Positions 46,666-58,757 of a DNA stretch of 64,000 nt are shown piece by piece (the stretch's first letter is position 1; each line of letters opens with the position of its first letter). The notes beneath the pieces were generated by a model. That model was given only the letters and a program-made list of their open reading frames with translations. It made no database searches and was not told the origin of the DNA. This stretch comes from Verrucosispora sioxanthis (lineage in GTDB: Bacteria > Actinomycetota > Actinomycetes > Mycobacteriales > Micromonosporaceae): positions 62,001-126,000 of the forward strand of contig NZ_SAIY01000001.1 in assembly GCF_010560025.1 (NCBI RefSeq), given 5' to 3'. The translations under genes were made by a program, and so were the position numbers.

Positions 46666-46678
46666 TAGTTGTGCATAG
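46643..46678. promoter_or_regulatory. Operator with three GTGCA motifs
   Basis: Arms CTATGCACAACT (46643-46654) and AGTTGTGCATAG (46667-46678) are perfect inverted copies; the 12-base centre holds TGTGCACA, itself a palindrome. The operator overlaps the promoter of the ArsR-like gene, so autorepression is expected. Confidence 0.8.
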
Positions 46679-46747
46679 GAGTTGTCGGCGTGCGGGTGGC
46701 TGGGTGCGGGGTGACGGGAGATTGGCCGCCATGTCAGGCAGAAATAG

Positions 46748-47566
46748 TCATCGACCGGCGGCGAGCAGCTCCGAGACACCGCGCAACCGGGTGCGGAGCA
46801 GGCCGACGGCCCGGGTGGAGTCGAGGCGTACCTCGGTGGGGCGCACCACCCCGGCGGCGGCGCCGGTGGTGGTCTTCAGGCCGGCCGGGTCGATGCCCTC
46901 CCGGCGGGCCACCAGCAGGCCCAGCTCGGCCCGGCTGACCGCGTCCGGACCCGCCACGTTGAGCGGGCCGGCGACGTCGGAGTCGACCAGTTCAAGCACG
47001 GCGGCGGCGAGATCGCCGACGTCGACCGGGCAGCGCAGCTCGTCGGTGAACAGGGTCGCCCGACCGGCCAGGGCGTCGCGGCAGAGCTGGATCTGCTTGC
47101 TCCCCTCCCCCAGGATCAGCGAGGTACGCACCAGCACGGCGCCCGGGTCGACGGCCCGCACCGCCGTTTCCGCCGCCGCCTTCGCCGCCCCGTACGGAAA
47201 GATTGGCGTGGGCGGGTCGTCGTCGGCGTACGCCTCGGGTCGCCCGGCGTGCAGGGCGTCGCTGGAGATGTGCACCAACCGGGCGCCCACCCGCGCGGCG
47301 GCGTACGCCACGTGGGCGGCCCCGTCGGCGGTGACCGCCCAGTCGCCGTACCGGTAGGGGGTGGCGACCACGGCGTCCGGGCGTACCGCCGCGACCAGGT
47401 CGACCACCGCGGCCCGCTCGGTCACGTCCAGCCGACGCACCTCGACACCCGGCACCCCGACCTCACCGGAGTGGCACGTCCCCACCACCACCCACCCGCC
47501 CCGCACCGCGAGCCGACAAACCTCCCGCCCCAGAAACCCGCTCCCACCAACCACCAGCACCCGCAC
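46748..47566 (-). CDS. RmlD-like NAD(P)-dependent sugar reductase/epimerase (SDR)
   Basis: 272 residues. Rossmann motif VLVVGGSGFLGREVCRLA at the start, HISSDALHAGRPEAY, and the YGAAKAAAE active-site YxxxK at about 143-147 (in DDDPPTPIFPYGAAKAAAE). NVAGPDAVSRAELGLLVA and RPTEVRLDSTRA are typical of dTDP-4-dehydrorhamnose reductase relatives. The GTG at 47566 follows GAGGGGG. A role in nucleotide-sugar supply is possible, but no rml genes are nearby. Confidence 0.82.
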   Translation of the reverse strand: MRVLVVGGSGFLGREVCRLAVRGGWVVVGTCHSGEVGVPGVEVRRLDVTERAAVVDLVAAVRPDAVVATPYRYGDWAVTADGAAHVAYAAARVGARLVHISSDALHAGRPEAYADDDPPTPIFPYGAAKAAAETAVRAVDPGAVLVRTSLILGEGSKQIQLCRDALAGRATLFTDELRCPVDVGDLAAAVLELVDSDVAGPLNVAGPDAVSRAELGLLVARREGIDPAGLKTTTGAAAGVVRPTEVRLDSTRAVGLLRTRLRGVSELLAAGR

Positions 47567-47597
47567 CGTCGCCCCCTCACCCGCCACCAATACCGTT

Positions 47598-47652
47598 GAT
47601 CATGAAGTTGTTGTCACGCCGCGCCGGTCCACGGGACAACAACTTCATGATC
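47598..47652. repeat. Hairpin repeat, family H, copy 2
   Basis: Perfect 18-base arms identical to copy 1 (47598-47615 and 47635-47652) with a 19-base loop of the same length but different sequence. It lies 49 bases past the aspS stop and upstream of the sugar reductase. Confidence 0.9.
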
Positions 47653-47700
47653 GGCGAGGAATCGGGGCGGGCCGCGTAGGGGCCGGGCGGGTGGGGTGGG

Positions 47701-49524
47701 TCAGGTGGGGTCGGCTACGGGGGCGGCGGGGCCGGCGGTGCCGGCGTGGGACGCGGGCGGCGGGGGCTTGGGCTTGGCGTCGATGCCGGCCTCGGTGCGC
47801 TGCTGGGCGGTGATGGGGGTGGGTGCGCCGGTCAGCGGGTCGAAGCCGCCCCGGGTCTTCGGGAAGGCGATCACCTCGCGGATCGAGTCGGCCCCGGCGA
47901 GCAGCATGCAGACCCGGTCCCAGCCGAACGCGATACCGCCGTGCGGCGGCGGGCCGTAGCTGAACGCCTCCAGCAGGAAGCCGAACTTGTCCTGCGCCTC
48001 CTCGGGACTGATGCCGAGCAGGTCGAACACCCGCTGCTGCACGTCGCGGCGGTGGATACGGATCGAACCGCCGCCGATCTCGTTGCCGTTGCAGACGATG
48101 TCGTACGCGTACGCCAGGGCCCGGTCCGGCGCCTCCTCGAACCGGTCGACCCACTCGGAGTTCGGCGAGGTGAACGGGTGGTGCACCGCGGTCCATCCAC
48201 CCGCCGCGCCAGTCTCGTCCGACGTCCGTTCGAACATCGGCGCGTCGACCACCCAGCAGAACGCCCAGGCGCTCTCGTCGACCAGGCCGGCCCGCTTGGC
48301 GATCTCGACCCGCGCCGCACCGAGCAACTCCTGCGCCTCGCGGGTCTCCCCGCTGGCGGCGAAGAAGATCGCGTCGCCCGACTTGGCACCGACCGCGTCG
48401 GCCAGCCCGGCCAGGTGCTCGGCCGACAGGTTCTTCGCCACCGGCCCGCGCGCCTCGCCGGTCTCGGCGTCGAGCACCACGTACGCCAGCCCCTTGGCGC
48501 CACGGGCCTTGGCCCAGTCCTGCCAGCCGTCCAGCTCCTTGCGGGTCTGGGACGCGCCACCGGGCATGACCACCGCGCCCACGTAGCCACCCGCGTCGAT
48601 CGCTGCGGCGAACACCCGGAACGCGGTACCGCGCAGGTAGTCGGTCAGCTCGGTCAGCTCGACGCCGTAGCGCAGGTCGGGCTTGTCCGAGCCGTACCGC
48701 GCCATCGCGTCGTGCCAGGTGATGCGCGGGATGGGCCGGGGAATCTCGTGGTCGGCCAGCTCCGACCAGAGCGCGGCGACGATCGCCTCACCGAGGTCGA
48801 TCACGTCGTCCTCGGTGACGAAGGACATCTCGATGTCGAGCTGGGTGAACTCCGGCTGCCGGTCGGCCCGGAAGTCCTCGTCGCGGTAGCAGCGGGCGAT
48901 CTGGTAGTACCGCTCCATCCCGCCGACCATCAGCAGTTGCTTGAACAGCTGCGGTGACTGCGGCAGCGCGTACCAACTGCCCGGCTGCAGGCGCACCGGC
49001 ACCAGGAAGTCGCGGGCACCCTCCGGCGTGGACCGGGTCAGCGTCGGCGTCTCGATCTCCAGGAAGTCCCGCTCGTGCAGCACCGTACGGGCCAGTTGGT
49101 TGGCCCGGGACCGCAGCCGCATGGCCCGCGCCGGGCCGCCGCGACGCAGGTCGAGGTAGCGGTACCTGAGCCGGACGTCGTCCCCGGCCACCACCTGGTC
49201 GTCCACCGGCAGCGGCAGCGGCGCGGCCTCGGAGAGCACCTCCAGCTCGGCCGCCGTCACCTCGATCTCGCCGGTGGGCAGCTCCGGGTTCTCGTTGCCC
49301 TCGGGCCGTCGGGTGACCTCACCGACGACCTTGACGCAGTACTCGTTGCGCAGCGCGTGCGCGTCCTCTTCCCGGAGGACCACCTGCACCATGCCCGAAC
49401 CGTCGCGCAGGTCGACGAAGATGACACCGCCGTGGTCGCGCCGGCGGGCCACCCACCCGGCGAGCGTCACCGTGGTGCCGGCGTCCGTCGCGCGCAGGCT
49501 GCCGGCGTCATGGGTACGGATCAC
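47701..49524 (-). CDS. aspS: Aspartyl-tRNA synthetase
   Basis: Class IIb enzyme charging tRNA-Asp, 607 residues. OB-fold anticodon domain (1-105, [20 protein letters not shown]), motif 2 [20 protein letters not shown], a GAD insertion domain (about 290-410), and motif 3 in [21 protein letters not shown] Pro-rich tail ([16 protein letters not shown]) ends it. The start GTG at 49524 follows GAGGGAG. A bacterial-type enzyme, which in organisms with GatCAB may also charge tRNA-Asn; this cannot be judged here. Confidence 0.97.
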   Translation of the reverse strand: MIRTHDAGSLRATDAGTTVTLAGWVARRRDHGGVIFVDLRDGSGMVQVVLREEDAHALRNEYCVKVVGEVTRRPEGNENPELPTGEIEVTAAELEVLSEAAPLPLPVDDQVVAGDDVRLRYRYLDLRRGGPARAMRLRSRANQLARTVLHERDFLEIETPTLTRSTPEGARDFLVPVRLQPGSWYALPQSPQLFKQLLMVGGMERYYQIARCYRDEDFRADRQPEFTQLDIEMSFVTEDDVIDLGEAIVAALWSELADHEIPRPIPRITWHDAMARYGSDKPDLRYGVELTELTDYLRGTAFRVFAAAIDAGGYVGAVVMPGGASQTRKELDGWQDWAKARGAKGLAYVVLDAETGEARGPVAKNLSAEHLAGLADAVGAKSGDAIFFAASGETREAQELLGAARVEIAKRAGLVDESAWAFCWVVDAPMFERTSDETGAAGGWTAVHHPFTSPNSEWVDRFEEAPDRALAYAYDIVCNGNEIGGGSIRIHRRDVQQRVFDLLGISPEEAQDKFGFLLEAFSYGPPPHGGIAFGWDRVCMLLAGADSIREVIAFPKTRGGFDPLTGAPTPITAQQRTEAGIDAKPKPPPPASHAGTAGPAAPVADPT

Positions 49525-49649
49525 GACGTACGTCTCCCTCGTCTTGCCCTACGTCTGCTCCCGGCATTCTGTCAGCACCTACCCGTCGACGTTCCCCGGG
49601 TGCGCGGACCAGCACCTCCCGACACCTGCGGTGCCGGACGGACACTCCG

Positions 49650-50321
49650 TCAGCGCGTCCGGGTCACGGACGCGACCCTCGGGTCCATGGAGTAGCGGCG
49701 GGCGACCTCGGCGGCGTCGCCGGCGGTGGCACCGGGATCGAACGACGCCTCCAGGCACGAGCTGTGCGGCCCGTCGAGCCCGAAGCCGGCGATGACGTGA
49801 TCGGGATCGAAGCGGCGGCTGTCGCGGGTCAGCTCGTCGACGGATGCTACCGGCCGCACGCACACCATCACCTCGGGCTGGGTGCGGCCCCAGGCCATGG
49901 CCGGAGCCGATGCGCCGATGGTGAGCAGGAGCGCCGCCGCCACGCCGAGCGCGGTGGCCCGACCGAGCGCCGATCTACGTGCCGGCAGGGCCCCGAGCGT
50001 CGGCCGGCTCGACGGCAGGGCCACCGCGCCGAGAGCGGCCAGAGCGTACGCCCACAGGGCCCGCTTGTCCGGCGTGTCGTACAGGGCCAGCGCGACCACG
50101 CCGGCGCCGATGGTCTGGGTGACCAGGGCGACCACCCGGAACTCCGGCTGGTCGACGACCTGCGCTGGTATCGCGGCGAGCGCGCCGAGCACCAGGAGCA
50201 GCCCGACGAACCAGGACGCGTTCCACTCACGACGTGCGTCCACGGCGAGCAGCACCCAGGCCGCCACCTGCCCGCCCACGAAGATCGGCGCGCGGAGTTG
50301 CGCCAGGAGTCGTACAACCAT
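49650..50321 (-). CDS. Five-helix membrane protein of unknown function
   Basis: 223 residues: hydrophobic helices at about 14-28, 36-54, 62-83, 89-105 and 120-142, then a 75-residue polar tail with two cysteines (VMVCVRPV and SSCLEASFDPG), probably outside the cell, ending in MDPRVASVTRTR. I do not recognise a domain. The start ATG at 50321 lacks a strong ribosome site. Between aspS and a secreted protease, separated from the latter by a terminator. Confidence 0.7.
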   Translation of the reverse strand: MVVRLLAQLRAPIFVGGQVAAWVLLAVDARREWNASWFVGLLLVLGALAAIPAQVVDQPEFRVVALVTQTIGAGVVALALYDTPDKRALWAYALAALGAVALPSSRPTLGALPARRSALGRATALGVAAALLLTIGASAPAMAWGRTQPEVMVCVRPVASVDELTRDSRRFDPDHVIAGFGLDGPHSSCLEASFDPGATAGDAAEVARRYSMDPRVASVTRTR

Positions 50322-50362
50322 CAGCTGACCGTAATAGATGGAACGTGATCCGGGACAGCGGT

Positions 50363-50395
50363 GCGGGCCGCCGGAGGAGGAATCCGGCGGCCCGC
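50363..50395 (-). terminator. Terminator after the protease gene
   Basis: Perfect 12-base-pair stem (50363-50374 with 50384-50395) with a 9-base loop, 29 bases past the stop on the minus strand. Confidence 0.75.
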
Positions 50396-50423
50396 TGGCT
50401 GAGGAGGTACTCCCGGAGGAAGG

Positions 50424-51473
50424 TCAGAAGATGCTGACGCCGTAGCGGCTCAGCGCCTCGGTGACCGGCTGGAAGAAGGTGGTGCCGCCGGTGGAGCAGT
50501 TGCCGCTGCCGCCGGAGGTCAGGCCGAGCGCGGTGCTGCCGCTGAACAGCGAACCGCCGCTGTCACCGGGCTGGGCGCAGATGTTGGTCCGGATCAGGCC
50601 GGAGACCGAGCCCTCGGCGTAGTTGACCGTGGCGTTGAGCGCAGTCACCGAGCCGCTGCGCAGGCCGGTGGTGCTGCCGGAGCGCTGCGCCGACTGGCCG
50701 ACGTACGCGTTGCCGGCGCCGGTGATGTCCCGGTAGCTGCCGTTGTAGAGGTAGACGTTGCCGGCCGCGTTGCCCGAGTTGTTGTGCCGGACGATGCCGT
50801 AGTCGTTGCCCGGGAAGCTGGTGCCCGCGCGGGTGCCCAGCAGCGAGGTCTGGCCCGAGTTGCTGTACCAGCTCGACGAGATGTTGGTGCAGTGCCCGGC
50901 GGTGAGGAAGTAGTAGGTGCTGCCGCTGCGCACGTTGAAGCCGAGCGAGCAACGCCCGCCACCGCCGGCGTAGATCGCCTGGCCGCCGGAGATGAGGGTG
51001 CTCAGCGGAGCGGCCCCGGCCTCGATGCGCACCGCGCCGTTGGTGCGCGCGGCGGCGGCCTTGACCTGCTCCAGCTTGGCGCCGGTGACGGTGGTGTCGA
51101 CGGAGATGACGACCTGGTTGGTGACCGGGTCGGTCCACCAGGCGGTGCCGGGGATCTTGGCCGAGCGCTCCAGCACGGCGGTGGCGCGGTTCAGCTCCGC
51201 GGCCCCGCGCTTGACGACCTTGACCTTGGCGCCGGCAGCGGCCGCCTGACGGGCGGCGGCGACGTCGGTGACGGCGACGACCATCTTGCCGCTGGCGTCG
51301 GCGTAGGCCCCGGCGGCGCGGTCTCCGAGCCGGTCGGCGAGCGCGGTCGCCGCGTCGGGCGAGACGCTCCCGGGTGCCGCCTGGGCGGGGGTGCCGGCCA
51401 ACACGCCGGCGACCAGGGTTCCGGCTGCGGCGACGGTGACGACACGGCGGAGCATTGACCTCGTGGGTCGCAT
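50424..51473 (-). CDS. Streptogrisin-like secreted serine protease (S1E) with prodomain
   Basis: 349 residues. Signal peptide (cleavage near TPAQA at about 32), a prodomain of the alpha-lytic type (about 33-160) and a mature protease probably starting at [10 protein letters not shown] (161). Catalytic residues are H194 (TAGHC), D224 (GNDYGIV) and S305 (GDSGGS); C175-C195 and C299-C323 are probable disulphides. Small-residue-rich S1 site suggests chymotrypsin/elastase-like preference. The ATG at 51473 follows GGGAGG. It has its own promoter and terminators on both sides. Expected to be a nutritional exoenzyme. Confidence 0.95.
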   Translation of the reverse strand: MRPTRSMLRRVVTVAAAGTLVAGVLAGTPAQAAPGSVSPDAATALADRLGDRAAGAYADASGKMVVAVTDVAAARQAAAAGAKVKVVKRGAAELNRATAVLERSAKIPGTAWWTDPVTNQVVISVDTTVTGAKLEQVKAAAARTNGAVRIEAGAAPLSTLISGGQAIYAGGGGRCSLGFNVRSGSTYYFLTAGHCTNISSSWYSNSGQTSLLGTRAGTSFPGNDYGIVRHNNSGNAAGNVYLYNGSYRDITGAGNAYVGQSAQRSGSTTGLRSGSVTALNATVNYAEGSVSGLIRTNICAQPGDSGGSLFSGSTALGLTSGGSGNCSTGGTTFFQPVTEALSRYGVSIF

Positions 51474-51565
51474 GTAACAGCCTCCCGATATGGGGGATGA
51501 GGCCCTGTCACGTCGACAGGGACGGGGGCAGCTCGACCACCTGGGGAAATGGCCAAGCGAGGGAA

Positions 51566-51594
51566 AGTATTCACATATTTAAGATCATAAGCAA
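51566..51594 (-). promoter_or_regulatory. Promoter of the protease gene
   Basis: On minus TTGCTT (51594-51589), 17 bases and AATACT (51571-51566), in an AT-rich stretch unusual for the window, 95 bases before the start. The match to sigma-A-type boxes is moderate. Confidence 0.5.
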
Positions 51595-51655
51595 GACCTG
51601 GGTATGCCCGAATTCACCCACCGGCAATCCGTAACAGGGCGGACACATACGAAGA

Positions 51656-51698
51656 CCGGGGTGTCACACGGTCAGTACGACCTCGTGTGACACCCCGG
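51656..51698 (-). terminator. Terminator after hisS
   Basis: Perfect 15-base-pair stem (51656-51670 with 51684-51698), 13-base loop, 38 bases after the hisS stop on minus. No clear T run. Confidence 0.75.
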
Positions 51699-51736
51699 AC
51701 CAGGAGAGCGATCTCAGCGGTTACGACCGCACCGGC

Positions 51737-53065
51737 TCAGCTCACCAGCGGCTTGAGATCCTCACGAGGCGGCGTCCACTCCCCCGACGCGGCGGCCACC
51801 TGCTCGCCGGAACGGATGTCCTTGACCTCGTCGGGCGCGCCGTCCGCCCCCGGGAACCAGACGTAGGGGATGCCGCGCCGCTGCGCGTACCGGATCTGCT
51901 TGCCGAACTTCGCCGCGCTGGGCGACACCTCGGTCGGGATGCCCCGGGAGCGCAACGCCCCCGCGACGGAGTCGCTTGCCGGCCGCAGCTCCTCGTTGGT
52001 CACCGCGACCAGCACGCAGGTCGGCACCTCCCGGGACACCGACAGCGCGCCCGCGCCGAAGAGCAGCCCCAGCAGGCGGGTCACCCCGATGGATATACCC
52101 ACCCCGGGGAAGCGGGCGTTGCCGGCGCTGGCCAGGTTGTCGTACCGGCCGCCGGAGCAGATCGAGCCGAACCGCTCGTACCCGATCAGCTGCGTCTCGT
52201 AGACGGTGCCGGTGTAGTAGTCCAGACCGCGGGCGATCCGCAGGTCCGCCACGCAGAGGCCGGGCGAGTGCGCGGCGGCGGTCTCCATCACCCGGACCAG
52301 TTCCTCGACCCCCTCGTTGAGCAGCGGGTGGCTCACCCCGAGCGCGCGTACGGCGTCGGCGAAGGAGGCGTCGGGCGCGGCGATCTCGGCCAGCGCCAGG
52401 CACGCCTTGGCCTGCGCCTCGCTCGCCCCGGCCGTGGCCGCCAACAGCTCCGCCACCCCGGCTGGTCCGATCTTGTCGAGCTTGTCGACGGCCCGCAGCG
52501 CCGCCTCCGGGTCGGTCAGGCCGACGCCCCGGTAGAAGCCCTCACAGATCTTGCGGTTGTTGACCTGGATGCGCACCGGTGGGATCGGCAACGACCGCAG
52601 CGCGTCCCCGACGACGAGCGGCATCTCCGCCTCGTGGTGCGGTGCCAGGGTGTCCCGGTCGACGATGTCGATGTCGGCCTGGAGGAACTCCCGGTAGCGG
52701 CCCTCCTGCGGGCGCTCACCACGCCACACCTTCTGGATCTGGTACCGCCGGAACGGGAAGGTCAGCTTGCCGGCGTTCTCCAATACGTAGCGGGCGAACG
52801 GCACGGTCAGGTCGAAGTGCAGGCCGAGGGCGTCGTCACCGGCCGGACCCTCCGGGTCGCCGTGCAGCCGGCGGATCACGTAGACCTCCTTGGAGGTCTC
52901 CCCCTTGCGCAGCAGCTGGTCCAGCGGCTCGACCGCGCGGGTCTCCAGCGGGGCGAAGCCGTACAGCTCGAAGGTCGACCGGATCCGGTCCAGGACGTAC
53001 TGCTCGATCATCCGCTGGGCGGGCGTCCACTCCGGGAAGCCGGAGATGGGCGTGGGCTTGCTCAT
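51737..53065 (-). CDS. hisS: Histidyl-tRNA synthetase
   Basis: Class IIa synthetase, 442 residues. Motif 2 YQIQKVWRGERPQEGRYREF, the histidine-A motif LDYYTGTVYE, GRYDNLASA and motif 3 GVGISIGVTRLLGLL are intact; the C-terminal anticodon domain begins near VPTCVLVAVTNEE. The ATG at 53065 follows GAGGGAG; longer readings enter the hydrolase gene. No T-box or attenuator is seen in the 88-base gap before it. Confidence 0.97.
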   Translation of the reverse strand: MSKPTPISGFPEWTPAQRMIEQYVLDRIRSTFELYGFAPLETRAVEPLDQLLRKGETSKEVYVIRRLHGDPEGPAGDDALGLHFDLTVPFARYVLENAGKLTFPFRRYQIQKVWRGERPQEGRYREFLQADIDIVDRDTLAPHHEAEMPLVVGDALRSLPIPPVRIQVNNRKICEGFYRGVGLTDPEAALRAVDKLDKIGPAGVAELLAATAGASEAQAKACLALAEIAAPDASFADAVRALGVSHPLLNEGVEELVRVMETAAAHSPGLCVADLRIARGLDYYTGTVYETQLIGYERFGSICSGGRYDNLASAGNARFPGVGISIGVTRLLGLLFGAGALSVSREVPTCVLVAVTNEELRPASDSVAGALRSRGIPTEVSPSAAKFGKQIRYAQRRGIPYVWFPGADGAPDEVKDIRSGEQVAAASGEWTPPREDLKPLVS

Positions 53066-53153
53066 GACGTACTCCCTCGGCAGCCGCGCGCTGCGCGGCG
53101 GGGTCTGCTGGCGATGCCGCGCGGTCCGCGCGGTGAGTTCCGGTGCGCGACCG

Positions 53154-53873
53154 TTACAGGCCGCGGCTGGGTGCCGCGGGTCGCGCGCCGCCCAGCTCCG
53201 CCACCTCGACGAGGTACGGGTTGGTGGCGCGCTCGCGGCCGATGGTGGTCGCGGGGCCGTGGCCGGGCAGGACGACGGTGTCGTCGGCCAGCGGGAGGAT
53301 CTTGTCCCGCAGGCTGGTGAGCATCGTCGGCATGCTGCCGCCCGGCAGGTCGGTGCGGCCGATCGACCCGGCGAAGAGCACGTCTCCGGAGAGGCAGAGC
53401 TGCTCCGCCTCCCACCGCGAGCCGGCGCCGGGCAGCCGGAAGAGCACCGACCCGCCGGTATGGCCGGGCGCGTGGTCGACGGTGATCTCCAGCCCGGCGA
53501 GGGCGAGCGTCGTACCGTCGGCCAGCTCGGCCACGTCCTCGGGCTCGGCGTACGGCAGTCGCCCGCCGAACATCTGGGCCAGGTCCACCGACAGCCCCTT
53601 GGCCGGATCGGCCAGCAGCTCGCGGTCGTCCGGATGCACGTACGCGGTGATCCCGCGCGCCCCGCAGACCGGCGCCACGGAGAAGGTGTGGTCCAGGTGG
53701 CCATGGGTGAGCAGCACCGCGGCCGGGTGCAGACGATGCTCGGCGAGCAGCGCGTCGAGCCGGTCGATCACCCCGATGCCGGGATCGACCACCACGCACT
53801 GTTCCCCCGGCGCGGTGGCGACCACGTAGCAGTTGGTGCCGAAGGCGTCCGCGGGAAAGCCGGCCACGAGCAC
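53154..53873 (-). CDS. Metallo-beta-lactamase-fold hydrolase (glyoxalase II-like)
   Basis: 239 residues. The metal motif LLTHGHLDHTFSVAPV gives HxHxDH; further ligands are HAPGHTGGSV, LSGDVLFAGSIGR and LPGHGPATT. This gives the complete binuclear site. The gene is regularly found next to hisS in actinobacteria; thioester hydrolysis is likely but the substrate is unproven. The GTG at 53873 follows AAAGGGGAG. Confidence 0.93.
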   Translation of the reverse strand: MLVAGFPADAFGTNCYVVATAPGEQCVVVDPGIGVIDRLDALLAEHRLHPAAVLLTHGHLDHTFSVAPVCGARGITAYVHPDDRELLADPAKGLSVDLAQMFGGRLPYAEPEDVAELADGTTLALAGLEITVDHAPGHTGGSVLFRLPGAGSRWEAEQLCLSGDVLFAGSIGRTDLPGGSMPTMLTSLRDKILPLADDTVVLPGHGPATTIGRERATNPYLVEVAELGGARPAAPSRGL

Positions 53874-54121
53874 GTCCGCTCCCCTTTCCGTCGAGTCGTC
53901 CCCTCCGGGCAGCCTACCGGCGTCGAGGTCCGGTCTGCCCGACCCGCCGGGCACCCCGGGCGAGGCACTGACGGATCCCGATGCGGAAGGGCACCGACCT
54001 CGTACACCACTTTCCCAGCCGGTACCCGTACACTCTGGCGGGCGTGTGGCGTGGCACACCTGCCGCCCGACAGGTACACGACCACCGGGTGACGACCAGG
54101 GTAGAGGAAAGGGGAGCACGG

Positions 54122-55042
54122 GTGGCTTCCAGCAGGGACCGGCAGCGCAAACTGGCGCGGGCCAAGCTCGACCGGCAACTGGCCCGCCGGGCCGCCGCCG
54201 CCAGGCGTCGCCGACGCATCCAGGCCGGTGTCGGCACCGCCCTGATCCTGGTGCTGGTCGTCGCCGGCTCGGCGTGGGCCCTCGGCGCGTTCGACAGTGA
54301 GCCGACCGAGGACACCGCGACCGACGAGGTCTGCCTCTGGACCCCGCAGAACACCGACGGCAACGCCAACCTCAAGGACGTCGGCGAGCCCCCGACCACC
54401 GGCCTGCCGGTCACCGGCACCCGGCCGATGACGATCGTCACCAACCAGGGCGCGCCGATCTCCGTCGAGTTGGATCTCGCCAGCGCCCCGTGCGCCGCGG
54501 CCAGCATCGCCCACCTGGCCAGCCAGTCGTTCTACGACAACACCAAGTGCCACGAGATCACCACCGACGGCGCGGTGCGCTGTGGTGACCCCAGCGGCAC
54601 CGGTCTGGGTGGCCCGGCCTACTCGTTCTACAGCGAGAACGTGCCGACTGCCCCGGAGGCGTCGCCGGAGCCGAGCCCGTCTCCGGACGAGCCACCGACG
54701 TACCCCAAGGGCACGGTCGCGATGATCTCGAACCCGCCCGGGGCCAACGGCAGCCAGTTCCTGATCTTCTTCAAGGACTTCACCCCGACCGAGGAACCGC
54801 AGTACCCGATCATCGGCCGGGTCACCGAGGGTCTCGACGTCGTCGAGAAGATCGGTGCCCTGCCGACGGTGGACAATGGGGCCGGGGAGAAGGTCAAGCC
54901 GGAGAACGACGACGTGGTCATCCAGAGCCTGACCGTCGGTGAGCCCGTGCTGGACCCGGCGTCGCCCGCCGATCCGGCGCCCTCGGGCACGCCGAGTCCG
55001 GAACCCTCCGGCGCGCCCGAGGCCAGCGCCAGCGCCGGCTGA
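54122..55042 (+). CDS. Membrane-anchored cyclophilin-type peptidyl-prolyl isomerase, paralogue 1
   Basis: 306 residues: basic coiled N terminus (SSRDRQRKLARAKLDRQLARR), one helix at about 38-58, then a cyclophilin domain (TMTIVTNQGAPISVELD-like strand, SFYDNTKCHEITTDG, NGSQFLIFFKD). The Arg of the usual catalytic FHRV site is replaced here by CHEI, so activity may be low. Two Pro/Ser-rich inserts (PEASPEPSPSPDEPP and the tail) are present. The GTG at 54122 follows AAAGGGGAG. Tandem with paralogue 2. Confidence 0.87.
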   Translation: MASSRDRQRKLARAKLDRQLARRAAAARRRRRIQAGVGTALILVLVVAGSAWALGAFDSEPTEDTATDEVCLWTPQNTDGNANLKDVGEPPTTGLPVTGTRPMTIVTNQGAPISVELDLASAPCAAASIAHLASQSFYDNTKCHEITTDGAVRCGDPSGTGLGGPAYSFYSENVPTAPEASPEPSPSPDEPPTYPKGTVAMISNPPGANGSQFLIFFKDFTPTEEPQYPIIGRVTEGLDVVEKIGALPTVDNGAGEKVKPENDDVVIQSLTVGEPVLDPASPADPAPSGTPSPEPSGAPEASASAG

Positions 55043-55107
55043 CCAGGCTCGACCGGGCACCCACCCCACCACAGCGGCATCCACATACAGTCCAGGAGGA
55101 TCGAGGC

Positions 55108-55941
55108 GTGACGTCCACCAGAGAGCGGCAGCGCGCGGCGGCCCGCGCCCGGCTCGAGAAGGAGATGGCCGAGCGGGCCGCTCGGGCCCGTAAGCGCCGC
55201 CAGACGCAGGCGGTCGTCGGGGCCGGCGTGGTCCTGCTGCTGGTGGTCGCCGGCACGGCCTGGCTGGCCAGCAACATGCTCGGCGACGACAGCGGCACCG
55301 ACAACGCGGCCCAGGACGCCAACACGGTGCAGTGCGACTGGGTCGAGCTGCCCGAGGGCGAGCGCACCCCGCAGGTCAAGGACGTCGGGCTGCCGGACAC
55401 CCAGCAGAGCAAGGCTGGCGTCCAGACCATGACGATCACCACGAACCTCGGCCCGATCACCGCCCGGATCGACAGGTCCGCGGTGCCGTGCACGGCCGGC
55501 AGCTTCACCCACCTGGCCGAGCAGAACTTCTTCGACAACACCAAGTGCCACCGGCTGGTGACCGAGGGCATCAAGGTGCTCCAGTGCGGCGACCCGAGCG
55601 CCACCGGCGAAGGCTGGCGGGAGACCGACGGCACCGGCGGCCCGAGCTACCGGATGGCGGAGGAGAACCTGCCGGCCGACAAGCGGCCGCCGTACCCGGA
55701 GGGCGTCATCGCGATGGCCAACTCGGGCCAACCGTCAAGCAGCGGCAGCCAGTTCTTCATCGTGTACGGCGACTCCCCGCTGGATCCGAACTACACCGTC
55801 CTCGGCACCATCACCAGCGGGATGGACATCGTCAAGGACGTCGCGGCGGCCGGTGACGACGGCGCGTTCGCCCAGCAGGCCGGCGGCGGCCACCCGAAGA
55901 AGGAGGTCGTCATCACCGACCTCACCATGACCGAGGCCTGA
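55108..55941 (+). CDS. Membrane-anchored cyclophilin-type peptidyl-prolyl isomerase, paralogue 2
   Basis: 277 residues, same plan as its neighbour: basic coil RERQRAAARARLEKEMAERA, one helix at about 35-55, then a cyclophilin domain with FFDNTKCHRLVTEG and SSGSQFFIVYGDSP; here the His-Arg pair of the active site is kept. It should act outside the membrane on secreted proteins. GTG at 55108 with GGAGGATCG upstream. Followed by a strong terminator. Confidence 0.9.
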   Translation: MTSTRERQRAAARARLEKEMAERAARARKRRQTQAVVGAGVVLLLVVAGTAWLASNMLGDDSGTDNAAQDANTVQCDWVELPEGERTPQVKDVGLPDTQQSKAGVQTMTITTNLGPITARIDRSAVPCTAGSFTHLAEQNFFDNTKCHRLVTEGIKVLQCGDPSATGEGWRETDGTGGPSYRMAEENLPADKRPPYPEGVIAMANSGQPSSSGSQFFIVYGDSPLDPNYTVLGTITSGMDIVKDVAAAGDDGAFAQQAGGGHPKKEVVITDLTMTEA

Positions 55942-55958
55942 CCCCCGCACCAACCCAC

Positions 55959-55991
55959 GAAGCGCCCGCCGGCAGTCCCGGCGGGCGCTTC
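55959..55991 (+). terminator. Terminator after the cyclophilin pair
   Basis: Perfect 14-base-pair stem (55959-55972 with 55978-55991), five-base loop, 18 bases after the stop, followed by CCTGTCC. Confidence 0.85.
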
Positions 55992-56020
55992 CCTGTCCCC
56001 ACTCCGCGTCCGCCTCCGTT

Positions 56021-56075
56021 AATCATGAGGTTGTTACCCACGACACGCCGTGCGGGTGACAACAACTTCATGATC
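56021..56075. repeat. Hairpin repeat, family H, copy 3 (one arm decayed)
   Basis: The right arm (56058-56075) is identical to copies 1 and 2; the left arm has an A-to-G change and a short deletion. The loop again holds GACACGCC. It lies 60 bases past the relA stop, between convergent genes. Confidence 0.85.
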
Positions 56076-56134
56076 GACGCGGGCCGACCGGCGGGCGGCG
56101 GGTGAGCGGGGTGGGGGTGGGTGTGGGTGTGGGG

Positions 56135-58615
<2,481 letters not shown>

Positions 58616-58757
58616 CGACCGTGCGCCGGCCGGTCTGGTCTAGCGCCGCACAGACGGGTAACCGCCCGGTCAGCAATGGGCAATGCTACCCCCACCCGAG
58701 GGGCCGTGCCGCTCCACCGGACGGTCGGTGCCGGGCCCGTCCGCGGTCGCCACGGCC

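Noticed and set aside
46605..47357. 250-codon plus-strand reading opposite the sugar reductase
   Set aside because: Ser/Thr/Ala-rich antisense of a recognisable SDR gene, starting inside the operator region.
53066..53153. T-box or attenuator before hisS
   Set aside because: The gap has only short GC palindromes (for example around GCGCGCTGCGCGG) and no T-box motif.
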